Source of the DNA: DAIDHZ01 sp965370365
GTDB lineage: Bacteria > Chlamydiota > Chlamydiia > Chlamydiales > SM23-39
Reading direction: 5' to 3'
Length of the DNA stretch: 25,782 bases
Assembly: GCA_965370365.1 (NCBI GenBank)
Contig: CBDUSP010000015.1
Coordinates: 1-25,782 of the forward strand
The translations under genes and the position numbers were made by a program. A model generated the notes under the pieces. It was not told the DNA's origin. It searched no databases and saw nothing but the letters and a program-made list of their open reading frames with translations. Shown one piece after another: positions 8,451 through 15,202 of the stretch. Positions within the stretch are counted from its first letter, which is position 1. The number at the start of each line of letters is the position of its first letter.

Positions 8451-8597
8451 AACAACACCTATATTTTAATAATTATTATGAGCCAAAAACGCTTTATTAT
8501 CAATAATAAACCATGCGTGATTTTTATACATAACAACCCTCTTACTTGTAAATACTTACAAAAAAGGAAGCTTGAGCCGTGTCTCAAGTTCTGCTAC
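8451..8597. other. Intergenic stretch with several small dyads
   Basis: The whole stretch 8451-8767 has no credible gene. Its first half holds an AT-rich palindrome TAATAATTATTA around 8466-8477, a dyad TTTATTAT/ATAATAAA (8493-8500 and 8503-8510), a hairpin TTGTAA/TTACAA (8546-8551 and 8556-8561), and a hairpin CTTGAG/CTCAAG (8571-8576 and 8583-8588). The frame 8478-8771 that crosses it has no protein-like features. The region separates the minus-strand acidic gene from the plus-strand kinase-like gene, so promoters for both may lie here. Confidence 0.45.
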
Positions 8598-8758
8598 TAT
8601 ACCGGGAGTGATTCAAAAGTTGGGTTTGACAAGGAGACTCCTCGAAAGGATTCTCCGGAGCGAATGACCATTGCCGAGAGGCAAGGCATGAGTGAGGAGG
8701 ATCATTTCGAGGCAAAGTCAATGCTGCGAAAACTAACTTTTGAATCACGAGCGGTATA
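8598..8758. repeat. 161-bp imperfect palindrome (MITE-like) before the kinase-like gene
   Basis: The ends are inverted copies: 8598-8621 against 8735-8758 match at 21 of 24 positions, sharing TATACCG and GTGATTCAAAAGTT. The arms continue inward with shared CCTCGAAA blocks and close on a short hairpin, TTGCC-GAGA-GGCAA (8671-8684). The whole element would fold into one long stem. It ends 9 bp before the ATG at 8768. Its ends do not match those of the palindrome at 25-172. The most likely readings are a non-autonomous terminal-inverted-repeat element or a structured 5' leader. Confidence 0.7.
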
Positions 8759-8767
8759 TCACAGTCG

Positions 8768-9622
8768 ATGATGCGAAAACAAACGAAAACCCTCCTTCTA
8801 GCGCTTTTTGGGCTCAGTTTCTTAGCTCTGATCCCGTGGGTAAAACCACGTCTTGAAGAGCGCCTTCCCGATGCGTTTCGACTAGATAAAGTAGCCCTCG
8901 ACATGCAGGAGGATTTGCCAGAGTTTGAGATGCCCGATCTTTCTTTTCTTGGAGGAAAGGAGTTTCATTATATTGGCCATGGAGGGCAAGCTGTTGCCTT
9001 TGCAAGCCAGGACAATTGCTACGTCCTCAAATTCTTCCTCAAAAAACAGCTCCATGGAGAAAAGAGGTTCCCCATTCCAAAGCCCACCCATTGGATCTCC
9101 TCACATAGAGAAAAAAGACAGGCACAGAGAGAACAAAAGCGCCACCGAAGCCTCATGAAAGCAATGAAAAACTATTCTTGCGCCTATCAAAAAATGAGAG
9201 AAAAAACAGGCATCATTGCCCTCCATTTGAATGCCTCTTTTGGGAACCTTCCTCAAGTCACTCTTAAAGACCAGTATGGGAATCGGTACCCAATTGACTT
9301 AAACCAGGCTTCTTTTGTGTTCCAACACAAAGCAGAGCTTGTGCAAGAAAAATTACACGCTGCATCTGATCCCGAAAAACAAGCGATTCTCTCAAAGCTT
9401 AATCGGTTCTTTGAAGAAAGGGCAAAAGAGGGATTTATCGATATCGAAAGAAGCTTTATGATCGAAGCAAACTATGGCTTTTTAGGAGACACTCCTATCC
9501 AGTTAGATGTTGGGAACATCGAGTTTCTTGAGAGCCAAAAAAAAGAGCCTGCATCTGAAATTCAGCGTATTCAAGACCTTCTTCATAATTGGGCACGCAA
9601 TCAAGGACTTCCATCGTTTTGA
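8768..9622 (+). CDS. Membrane-anchored protein-kinase-like protein
   Basis: The 284-aa product has one N-terminal membrane anchor (residues 8-24) and then a kinase-like pattern. A glycine-rich loop 'GHGGQA' lies at 70-75, a likely ATP-lysine at K88 in 'CYVLKFF', and near the C-terminus 'NYGFLGDTPIQLDVGN', where N235 and D247-V-G249 resemble the catalytic-loop Asn and a DFG-type metal site. A classical HRD aspartate is not visible five residues before N235, so it is either a divergent small-molecule or sugar kinase or a pseudokinase. It starts at one of two adjacent ATGs (8768 or 8771) with no clear Shine-Dalgarno. Its stop overlaps the TTG start of the GT9 gene (TTGA). By context it may phosphorylate an envelope sugar, as WaaP/KdkA do; that is inference. 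Confidence 0.55.
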   Translation: MMRKQTKTLLLALFGLSFLALIPWVKPRLEERLPDAFRLDKVALDMQEDLPEFEMPDLSFLGGKEFHYIGHGGQAVAFASQDNCYVLKFFLKKQLHGEKRFPIPKPTHWISSHREKRQAQREQKRHRSLMKAMKNYSCAYQKMREKTGIIALHLNASFGNLPQVTLKDQYGNRYPIDLNQASFVFQHKAELVQEKLHAASDPEKQAILSKLNRFFEERAKEGFIDIERSFMIEANYGFLGDTPIQLDVGNIEFLESQKKEPASEIQRIQDLLHNWARNQGLPSF

Positions 9623-10608
9623 AGACACAACATTTTGCTCTTGTTTGTGCGGATGGAATTGGAGATGCACTCATCTCTTCGATCATCGCCCATAATTTGC
9701 GTAAAAAAGGACACAGAGTCACCGTCTTTAGCCCCCACTTGATGAGCTTTGGAAAGTTTTTAGAGGAAGGAGACTATTTTCCAGTTCACAAAGAGCTTTC
9801 CTCCTTTGATGCTGTCATTCTTCAATATGATACAACAAAAAGAGCCAAAGAAATTGTAAAGCTTCGGGAAGAGGGTTTGAATCTCTACATCATCTACACA
9901 AACTATCGCCTTTCAAAGCATGGCCCCCTCCTCAAAGGCTTTGACTATCCGGTTGATGAGAAAAAGACGATGGTTGACAACGTGTGTCTCGCGATCAAAG
10001 AGCTCTTTGGTTTTGTGCCAAGCACGCAGAGTTCGCTCTTGCAAAAACTTCCACTTGCTCATCGCAAATATGAAAAGAGGGTGCTGATTCACCCAGAAAG
10101 TACAAGAGAGGATAAAAATTGGCTGCGCTCAAAGTTTTTAAAACTCGCTAAAAAGCTTGAAAAACGTGGATTTGAGCCCGTGTTTATCCTCTCTCCAGAA
10201 GAGCGTAAACACTGGACAGAGGCGAATGCCCCTCTATTTCCAACGCTTGAAGAACTAGCTACCACTGTGTACGAGTCGGGATTTTTAATTGGGAATGATT
10301 CTGGACCCGCGCACCTTGCATCCTACTATGCAATCCCTCACATCATCATCTGTCAGGGAAGGCAAATGCCCCTTTGGAGCTCGGGATGGTATCCTCCGCG
10401 AATCATTCGTCCCCACGCCCTTGTTCCAAATATCAAGGGCATGCGCCTCCGCGAAAAGAAATGGCCGTTTTTTATTGGGGTAAACCGTGTACTTCGCGAA
10501 TTTATGGAAAATCTTTGGGCAAAGGAGACGTTACAGAAATCTCTTCTCCCCGAAAGACAAAGCGAAGAAGGTGGGCATGTAAAAGAGGCCTTGAAGCCGA
10601 AACTTTAG
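9619..10608 (+). CDS. GT9-family (heptosyltransferase-like) glycosyltransferase
   Basis: This is probably a lipopolysaccharide-core or related glycosyltransferase. The 329-aa product from TTG 9619 opens with a GT9-type N-terminal motif 'GIGDALISS' (residues 13-21). The second Rossmann half has 'VLIHPEST..KNW' near 155-168, and the diagnostic 'GNDSGPAHLASYYAIP' sits at 225-240. The TTG start is preferred over ATG 9589 because it gives a TTGA stop/start overlap with the kinase-like gene, a junction type also used by ssb-pepA here, and places the first strand at the N-terminus. The last 107 bp run antisense into the end of the rluA-like gene, giving a charged tail beyond the usual domain end. 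The donor sugar is not predictable. Confidence 0.8.
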   Translation: MKTQHFALVCADGIGDALISSIIAHNLRKKGHRVTVFSPHLMSFGKFLEEGDYFPVHKELSSFDAVILQYDTTKRAKEIVKLREEGLNLYIIYTNYRLSKHGPLLKGFDYPVDEKKTMVDNVCLAIKELFGFVPSTQSSLLQKLPLAHRKYEKRVLIHPESTREDKNWLRSKFLKLAKKLEKRGFEPVFILSPEERKHWTEANAPLFPTLEELATTVYESGFLIGNDSGPAHLASYYAIPHIIICQGRQMPLWSSGWYPPRIIRPHALVPNIKGMRLREKKWPFFIGVNRVLREFMENLWAKETLQKSLLPERQSEEGGHVKEALKPKL

Positions 10609-11305
10609 AGCGAAAAGACTTTGCATACTGCCGATCGATCAGAATCGGATGCCCCATTTCAGCCATGTGGACGCGGATCTGATGGGTTCTTCCTGTAATT
10701 GGCTTGCAACTGAGAAGAGTTTCTTTAAGTCCCCTTTTGAGGACTTTAAAGTGGGTGATTGCTCTTAATCCCCTCTTGGACGCACCCCAAATGGTCTGCC
10801 CTTCAAAACTCCCCTTCTTTGCCAAAAAATTATCGATGACCCCTTGCTCTTTTCGAACAACTCCATCGACAAGCGCTATGTACTCTTTTTCAATTTCATG
10901 AGCTGCAAAGAGCTCAATTAGTTCTTCTTTAACTTTAAGACTTTTAGCGAGCAGAAGCGCTCCTGTTGTGTCTTTATCCAAACGATGAACCAGAAAGATG
11001 TTTTTCCCAAAAGTGCGTGCACAATTTGGCTGACTACACACCCAGTTTACAGGCTTATTCACAATCAGAAGATTTTTGTTCTCAAAAAGAGTCGTCCACT
11101 TGATGGTTTGTTCTTGAGGAGGGGTAAATTCGACAACACTTCCCTTCTCTAACCAAACAGAACCAAATCGCTCAATCTGATCATTGACTTTGCAGCAGTT
11201 TTTCTCTAAAGATCTGCGAATGCCTTTAATCGAGCCCCCCACTTTTTCTTGAAGAAAGTGGGCGAGCTGTATACGTACATCTACACGGAAGACTTTTTTA
11301 CGCAC
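10502..11305 (-). CDS. RluA-family 23S rRNA pseudouridine synthase
   Basis: This enzyme converts uridine to pseudouridine in RNA, most likely 23S rRNA. The 267-aa product has an S4-like N-terminal region (about 1-60) and the catalytic signature 'HRLDKDTTG' with Asp110. Downstream motifs 'GRTHQIRVHMAEMGHPILID' and 'RPLLHAHLLRF' are typical of RluA/RluC/RluD. It is shorter than E. coli RluD. The GTG start overlaps the pepA stop by 8 bp, making it the third gene of ssb-pepA-rluA. Its 3' end overlaps the opposing glycosyltransferase by 107 bp. Which uridine it modifies cannot be told. Confidence 0.9.
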   Translation of the reverse strand: MRKKVFRVDVRIQLAHFLQEKVGGSIKGIRRSLEKNCCKVNDQIERFGSVWLEKGSVVEFTPPQEQTIKWTTLFENKNLLIVNKPVNWVCSQPNCARTFGKNIFLVHRLDKDTTGALLLAKSLKVKEELIELFAAHEIEKEYIALVDGVVRKEQGVIDNFLAKKGSFEGQTIWGASKRGLRAITHFKVLKRGLKETLLSCKPITGRTHQIRVHMAEMGHPILIDRQYAKSFRSKVSASRPLLHAHLLRFVFRGEEISVTSPLPKDFP

Positions 11306-12728
11306 TTTGTTTTTTTAGAAATTCGACAAGAAGCTGGACACCGTAGCCCGTTGCCTTGGTTGGATGATAATCTCTTGGCTTCGAAAGGTAAGCACCGCCT
11401 GCAATATCAAGATGAGCCCACTTAGCTGTTCCTACAAACTCTTGTAAGAAAAGAGCTGCTGTTATTGATCCGGCTGCGCGCCCCCCAGAATTGATCAGAT
11501 CTGCAATCCCTGATTTAAGCTTATCCTTGTACTCATTAACAAGGGGAAGCCTCCAAAGAGGATCTGTTGTGTCTTTCGATGCATCAAGGAGTTTTGAGGC
11601 AAGAGCATCATCATTTGAGCAAAGACCTGCTATATTCTCCCCAAGAGCTACAATAACCGCCCCAGTGAGTGTTGCAAGATCGATGACATAGCTTGGATTT
11701 AAGTTTTTTACGGCAAAAGAAAGCGCATCTGCTAAAATAAGGCGCCCTTCCGCATCGGTATTGTTAATCTCAACTGTTTTGCCTGAGTAGGAACGGTACA
11801 CATCGCCAAGTTTATAACTTTTTGAATCAAGCGCATTTTCAGCACTTGGAACAAGAGCTGTTACATTCACTTTTAGGCCAAGAGCTGCAACAGTGCGAAG
11901 CGTGCCCAGTACAGCTGCAGCGCCACCCATATCACATTTCATGTCGAGCATTGCATCCGTTGGTTTTAGAGAAAGACCCCCAGTATCATAAGTCACTCCC
12001 TTGCCAACTAAAACAATCTGCTCTTTTACTGAAGGATTGCCTGTATATGTTGCCTGAATCAAAACAGGATCGACTTCAGCTGCTTTTCCAACAGCTAAAA
12101 TAAGGCCCATTTTTTCCTTTTCAAGCCACTTGCGATCATACACAGTAACTTTGACGTTTTTGGAGATTTTTTCGAGCTCTTTTGTCGCACTTCCAAGCGT
12201 TGCAGGTGTTATGTCATCTGCGTTACCATTCACAAGATCTCTAGCAAAGAAAACCCCATCCACGATGGTTTCAACTTCTTTTAAAATCGATTCATCTTCT
12301 GCCCCAATAAGACCTACTTTTTCAAGCAAAGGGGGCGCATCTTTTAGAGTGTCTCCCTTCAAGTGATCGTATGCATAATTGGAAAGCAAGATCCCCTGCA
12401 ACACCGCTTCCAGGGAAGCCTTTTTAGGGAGAATAAAATTGGCGCTTTTTGCCTTAACTTTTCGAATTGCTTTAACAGCTGATGCATAGGCTTTGCGTAA
12501 AAAATCAGCAGTTTCTTTATCCCCAAGTCCCAGAAGGAGAATTTTTGATTCTTTAAACCCTTCTGGATAAACAAAATGCGTCTCGCCGTTTTTTCCCTTA
12601 AAATCGCCGGAGCGTAAAACAGGGAGAACCTCTTTGAAATCACTATCAAGTGCCCCTTTCCAAAAAGGAATTACGAGCACATCAGCACTTTCTCTTTTAT
12701 CGACTTGCGGAAAAAGACGGGTCTTCAA
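11298..12728 (-). CDS. pepA: Leucyl aminopeptidase, M17 family
   Basis: This cytosolic metallo-aminopeptidase removes N-terminal residues such as leucine from peptides. The 476-aa product has the N-terminal macro-like domain and a complete C-terminal catalytic domain. The M17 signature 'NTDAEGRL' is at 323-330. The metal and catalytic residues fit the E. coli PepA spacing exactly: K243, D248, D266, D325, E327, with K255 in 'GLSLKP' and R329. The TTG start overlaps the ssb stop in a TTGA quartet (12725-12728). From memory, the same ssb-pepA neighbourhood is found in Chlamydia. Confidence 0.95.
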   Translation of the reverse strand: MKTRLFPQVDKRESADVLVIPFWKGALDSDFKEVLPVLRSGDFKGKNGETHFVYPEGFKESKILLLGLGDKETADFLRKAYASAVKAIRKVKAKSANFILPKKASLEAVLQGILLSNYAYDHLKGDTLKDAPPLLEKVGLIGAEDESILKEVETIVDGVFFARDLVNGNADDITPATLGSATKELEKISKNVKVTVYDRKWLEKEKMGLILAVGKAAEVDPVLIQATYTGNPSVKEQIVLVGKGVTYDTGGLSLKPTDAMLDMKCDMGGAAAVLGTLRTVAALGLKVNVTALVPSAENALDSKSYKLGDVYRSYSGKTVEINNTDAEGRLILADALSFAVKNLNPSYVIDLATLTGAVIVALGENIAGLCSNDDALASKLLDASKDTTDPLWRLPLVNEYKDKLKSGIADLINSGGRAAGSITAALFLQEFVGTAKWAHLDIAGGAYLSKPRDYHPTKATGYGVQLLVEFLKKQSA

Positions 12729-13177
12729 AAGGGAACCTCATCATCGAAGGTAGCTCCCTTTGGGCTCTGCTCTGAAGCCGGCGCTGCACCCGCGTAAGGA
12801 TTTGCCGGAGCTTCAAAAGAAGAGCTCGCTTCTTGAGGCTGCTGCGCGCCTGGCGCTCCACCTGGCTTACCAAACGGACTAAACTGCAAGTGTGACGCGG
12901 TGAGTTCCATAGAAACTTGAGGAGATCCGTCCCGATCATTGTAGATCTCAGGCTTTTGGATTTCTCCGGAGGCCATGATCGCGCTTCCCTTCTTCAGATG
13001 GGGAATCATATTTTTAAATTGATCATCCCAAATGGTTACTCTCCACCAAATCGTGAGATCCTGTCCCCCTTTACGGGATTTTGTTGCCACGCGGAGGGTG
13101 GTTACCTTTTTTCCAGACTGCGTAAAACGCGTTTCTGGATCAGCGCCTAAATGTCCTGCAATATGAATATAGTTCAC
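12725..13177 (-). CDS. ssb: Single-stranded DNA-binding protein
   Basis: This protein binds single-stranded DNA during replication, repair and recombination. The 150-aa product has an OB fold (residues 1-103) beginning 'MNYIHIAGHLGADPETRFT'. A Gly/Pro/Ala/Gln-rich flexible tail follows, ending in the acidic tip 'DDEVPF' that recruits partner proteins. The GTG start is supported by AGAGGT about 6 nt upstream and by alignment of the first strand with known SSBs. It is the first gene of an ssb-pepA-rluA run and has a plausible promoter just upstream. Confidence 0.95.
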   Translation of the reverse strand: MNYIHIAGHLGADPETRFTQSGKKVTTLRVATKSRKGGQDLTIWWRVTIWDDQFKNMIPHLKKGSAIMASGEIQKPEIYNDRDGSPQVSMELTASHLQFSPFGKPGGAPGAQQPQEASSSFEAPANPYAGAAPASEQSPKGATFDDEVPF

Positions 13178-13206
13178 GAGATACCTCTTTGATTGAATCT
13201 CCGATG

Positions 13207-13235
13207 AGCATAAGACGTTTTCAATAAATATTCAA
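13207..13235 (-). promoter_or_regulatory. Candidate sigma70-type promoter for ssb operon
   Basis: On the minus strand TTGAAT (13230-13235) is followed after exactly 17 bp by TATGCT (13207-13212). Transcription would start near 13200, giving a leader of roughly 22 nt that carries the AGAGGT ribosome site of ssb. The call rests on box match and spacing only. Confidence 0.45.
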
Positions 13236-13277
13236 GGTAAGAAATGGGGGGTTCCAGGGCTAACGCATTAAAAAAAA

Positions 13278-13300
13278 CAGGATCCGCTTCGCTTGCAGGA
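13278..13300. repeat. Solitary degenerate unit of the GC hairpin repeat
   Basis: CAGGATC at 13278-13284 is followed by a GC-TTC-GC mini-stem and CAGGAGG. Compared with the first unit of the block at 13361, two bases are missing on each side of the stem, so the stem is shorter but still paired. It lies 60 bp from the main array. Confidence 0.6.
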
Positions 13301-13360
13301 GGGACACCAACAAAGATGGCAGGAGGAAATTCTAGTGGGGCTACCTTCTCGACAAAAATT

Positions 13361-13432
13361 AACAGGATCCGCGCTTCGCGCTTGCAGGATCGGCTACGCC
13401 GGCAGGATCGCAGCTGGCGCTGCGGCAGGATA
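13361..13432. repeat. GC-rich hairpin array, left block
   Basis: Four CAGGAT(C/A) words (starting 13363, 13385, 13403, 13426) are separated by three small hairpins: GCGC-TTC-GCGC, CGGC-TAC-GCCG and CGCAGC-TGGC-GCTGCG. The block is much richer in G+C than its surroundings and is repeated in inverted orientation at 13504-13575, with a 71-bp AT-rich centre between. No protein-like product is encoded. Confidence 0.8.
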
Positions 13433-13503
13433 GATTTATTTGAAAATCTCCAGCTTTTTCATGGGTATACGGAAAAGCGTGTATGTTTTTGACCAAAACA
13501 TTT

Positions 13504-13575
13504 TATCCTGCCACCGCGTCAGCGGTGATCCTGCCGGCGGAGCCGATCCTGCAAGCGCGAAGCGCGGATCCTGTT
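13504..13575. repeat. GC-rich hairpin array, right (inverted) block
   Basis: This is the inverted copy of 13361-13432 and has the same length. Read on the minus strand, the first hairpin is identical, and the second differs only in its loop (TCC for TAC). The third is CACCGC-TGAC-GCGGTG in place of CGCAGC-TGGC-GCTGCG, so both sides of the stem changed and pairing was kept. The GATCCTG words are at 13527, 13545 and 13567, with TATCCTG at 13504. It lies 47 bp beyond the prfC stop and may act as a 3' structure or terminator for that operon. Confidence 0.8.
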
Positions 13576-13621
13576 CATTTTTAGCGGAGAATGTTAGTGG
13601 GGGAGTTTCTGGTTCCCTGTG

Positions 13622-15202
13622 TCAAACTCTCACATCAACAAGTTCATGATTTGGATTTTGCTTCATACAGTAGTCCTTTTCCCACGCACTTGAGAAAAGC
13701 ACCATAGGCCTTCCTTGTCTATCTTTTACAAGAGCGGCACTTGTCGGCTTTGCAAAGAGATTCATATCCCCTAGAACCCACGCACTCGCATGATACGGAA
13801 GAGGCGTCAGTACAGCTTCTGCCCCATACTCATCCTTGAGACGATATTGCATCACTTCAAATTGCAACTGGCCAACTGCTGCAAACATCTGCTCTCCTCC
13901 ATCTGGATAGGATTTCAGAAGTTGAATTGCCCCTTCACTCACAAGCTGTAAAATCCCTTTATCAAACGACTTTCGCTTCCCCACATCTTTCGGGTACAGT
14001 TTTGCAAAAATCTCCGGCTGAAACTGCGGCAATGGTTTAAACTTGAATCCTCCACTTACAGAAATCGTATCCCCAATTGCAAAAAGCGATGGATTAATCA
14101 CCCCAATAATGTCTCCTGCGTAACCAACATCGAGCGTCGTCCTTTCGCCTGCAACCATACTGTGGGGACGCGAGAGCCTAATCTCTTTTTTTAAGCGCGA
14201 ATGCTTGATCATCTGATCCCGATCAAAACGCCCTGAACAGATTCGAATAAAGGCCATGCTATCTCGGTGGCGCTTATCCATATTTGCCTGAAGCTTAAAA
14301 ACATAGCCGCTAAACGGAGTTGTTATTGGGTCGATTTCGATTTCCGAGTCATCAGATAAAAGATTCGCAGGCCTTGCATGTGGACAAGGAGCTAAATCAA
14401 GGAATGCATCAAAAAATGGCTCCACTCCAAAATTCGTGAGTGCAGATGCAAAAAAGATGGGCGTTACTTTTCCCTTTAAAAACTCTTCCTTAGAAAACGC
14501 ATTGCCTGCCATGTCAAGAAGCTCGAGCTCTGATTTAAGCGTTGCAGATTCCTCGGCGTTTATTTTTTCTTGGGGATCTTTTAAGCGTTGCACCTCTGCT
14601 TTTTGCGCGCCGCCGTGAGATACTTTTGTGAAAAAAAGATACTCGGAAGTCCCTCGATCATAAATCCCTTGAAACTGTTTCCCTGAGCCAATTGGCCAGT
14701 TCATTGCATAGGACTGAATTTGCAGCACATTTTCCACTTCGTTCATCAGATCAAGCGGATCTCTTCCTGGCATATCCATTTTGTTAATGAAAGTCAGCAC
14801 GGGAATCTTGCGCAATCGACACACTTCAAAGAGTTTTCGCGTTTGCTTTTCAACCCCTTTTGAGGCATCGATCACCATGATTGCGCAATCAGCTGCAGTT
14901 AAAGTCCGGTAGGTGTCTTCAGAAAAGTCCTCGTGACCTGGCGTGTCGAGAACATTGATGATCGCCCCTTTGTACGGGAACTGCATAGCAGAGGATGTGA
15001 TCGAAATTCCCCGCTCTTGCTCCATGGCCATCCAATCAGAGGTTGCTGATTTGCGCCCTTTTCTCCCTTTAACCATCCCAGCTGTCTGCACCATTCCCGA
15101 ATAGAGAAGGAGTTTTTCAGTAAGCGTTGTCTTCCCCGCATCAGGGTGACTGATGATGGCAAACGTTCTTCTTTTCTTAATAGCTGTCTTAAGTTCTTCC
15201 AT
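13622..15202 (-). CDS. prfC: Peptide chain release factor 3
   Basis: This translational GTPase recycles release factors RF1/RF2 from the ribosome after termination. The 526-aa product has the usual length. G1 'SHPDAGKT' is at 18-25, the switch region includes 'GRKSATSDWMAMEQERGISI' with the RF3-specific 'DWM.ME', G3 'DTPGHEDF' is at 85-92, and G4 'NKMD' at 139-142. Domain II follows from about 'GYVFKLQANMD'. The ATG start directly abuts the hflX stop with no gap. It is the last gene of the MBL-hflX-prfC run and is followed by the hairpin array. Confidence 0.95.
   Translation of the reverse strand: MEELKTAIKKRRTFAIISHPDAGKTTLTEKLLLYSGMVQTAGMVKGRKGRKSATSDWMAMEQERGISITSSAMQFPYKGAIINVLDTPGHEDFSEDTYRTLTAADCAIMVIDASKGVEKQTRKLFEVCRLRKIPVLTFINKMDMPGRDPLDLMNEVENVLQIQSYAMNWPIGSGKQFQGIYDRGTSEYLFFTKVSHGGAQKAEVQRLKDPQEKINAEESATLKSELELLDMAGNAFSKEEFLKGKVTPIFFASALTNFGVEPFFDAFLDLAPCPHARPANLLSDDSEIEIDPITTPFSGYVFKLQANMDKRHRDSMAFIRICSGRFDRDQMIKHSRLKKEIRLSRPHSMVAGERTTLDVGYAGDIIGVINPSLFAIGDTISVSGGFKFKPLPQFQPEIFAKLYPKDVGKRKSFDKGILQLVSEGAIQLLKSYPDGGEQMFAAVGQLQFEVMQYRLKDEYGAEAVLTPLPYHASAWVLGDMNLFAKPTSAALVKDRQGRPMVLFSSAWEKDYCMKQNPNHELVDVRV

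Noticed and set aside
8182..8469. 95-aa Ser-rich plus-strand frame
   Set aside because: Mirror of the acidic minus-strand codons; composition fits antisense and no ribosome site is seen.
8478..8771. 97-aa plus-strand frame
   Set aside because: Runs through several dyads and the whole 161-bp palindrome; it is better explained as non-coding.
9589..9618. Upstream ATG start for the GT9 gene
   Set aside because: It would add ten residues lying within the kinase-like gene; TTG 9619 gives a stop/start overlap and fits the family N-terminus.
13244..13649. Two plus-strand frames of 82 and 69 aa
   Set aside because: They are translations of the GC hairpin array, with Arg/Asp-rich repeats created by the repeat words.
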